A stretch of DNA of 20,656 bases, taken from positions 1,082-21,737 of the forward strand of contig JADGJH010000240.1 of the NCBI GenBank assembly GCA_027596945.1, written 5' to 3'. The translations under genes and the position numbers were made by a program. This document shows positions 20,321 through 20,656 of the stretch, one piece after another (position 1 is the first letter of the stretch; each line of letters starts with the position of its first letter). Under the pieces are notes generated by a model. It was not told the DNA's origin. It did not search any database and worked only from the letters and a program-made list of their open reading frames with translations. Source of the stretch: Physocladia obscura (Eukaryota > Chytridiomycota > Chytridiomycetes > Chytridiales > Chytriomycetaceae).

Positions 20321-20656
20321 TGTTGAATCCTGCAAAGGCAGATTTACTTGAACTGGTGGAATTGGCACAGTAAAGTATAATTTTAGTTTTTAGAATCTTA
20401 TTGTTTATTTCCAAGAATAGAACAACAATTTAAAATGCCCAATGCCTCAAAATAAAGCTTTTGTGCCTCATTTCTAATGCCTCAATATTGATTAAAAACC
20501 AATTAAGCAAAAGAAAACTGTTCAAATGTAAAAGATAAAGTTAGAGCATTTAATCCCTATTCTTGAATTTTGCCGTTGCTAGAAATAAACTTTATATTCA
20601 TTCACAGTATCTAATGAATAATATTTCTATTTCAAATTCTATATTAAATATTATTG
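20321..20656. repeat. Right copy of the long inverted repeat, reaching the window edge
   Basis: About 336 bp, reverse-complementary to 19327-19658 with scattered mismatches and small indels. Three TGCCTCA motifs lie at 20443, 20464 and 20478. The true outer end is not seen because similarity continues to the last bases of the window. Confidence 0.85.

Noticed and set aside
20033..20326. 97-codon frame as a host gene
   Set aside because: It lies inside a repeat element between inverted copies, has no known domain and unusual Trp/His content.
1..20656. CRISPR array, prokaryotic operon or defence system
   Set aside because: No regularly spaced repeats are present and all recognised genes are intron-containing eukaryotic housekeeping or signalling genes.

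Overview
The window is eukaryotic nuclear DNA, most likely from a fungus. Genes are split by many short introns (about 41-256 bp, one of 542 bp), nearly all GT-AG. The first Rho protein is closest to fungal Rho1 in its diagnostic stretches (cysteine in the G4 box, [14 protein letters not shown] end). The lineage cannot be fixed from sequence alone. An early-diverging, AT-rich genome is my guess, because intergenic DNA is AT-rich while exons are near 45-60% GC and the right end holds a decayed non-LTR retroelement.

Layout, left to right. (1) 1-820, minus: 5' part of a DBP2/DDX5-type DEAD-box RNA helicase, cut by the window edge. (2) 1111-2176, plus: complete 20S proteasome alpha-2 subunit (PRE8/PSMA2), head-to-head with the helicase over about 290 bp. 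Its first intron has a GA donor. (3) 2177-3948: exon-like fragments I cannot assign. (4) 3949-9153: three Rho-family GTPase genes, the first on minus and the next two on plus, all with Rho1-type features but diverged in effector and prenylation residues. (5) 10305-12583 and 13104-15451, both minus: a tandem pair of class I alpha-1,2-mannosidases (GH47) with identical intron positions. The right copy keeps every catalytic motif; the left copy has lost most of them while keeping an intact frame. (6) 15468-18324, plus: an 11-exon RAD17 checkpoint clamp loader whose start codon lies 16 bp from the divergent mannosidase start. (7) 18690-20656: a decayed, G-poor RT/RNase H retroelement remnant broken up by two inverted copies of another repeat.

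Functionally this is a mix of housekeeping genes: RNA remodelling, proteolysis, polarity and cell-wall signalling through Rho, ER/Golgi N-glycan trimming, and DNA-damage checkpoint. I see no defence system, CRISPR array, rRNA or tRNA. The most unusual items are the catalytically stripped GH47 paralogue, the nearly overlapping RAD17/mannosidase starts, the non-canonical splice donors, the diverged Rho cluster, and the one-strand G depletion in the retroelement. All exon boundaries were assigned by eye; the frames close exactly in each spliced gene.
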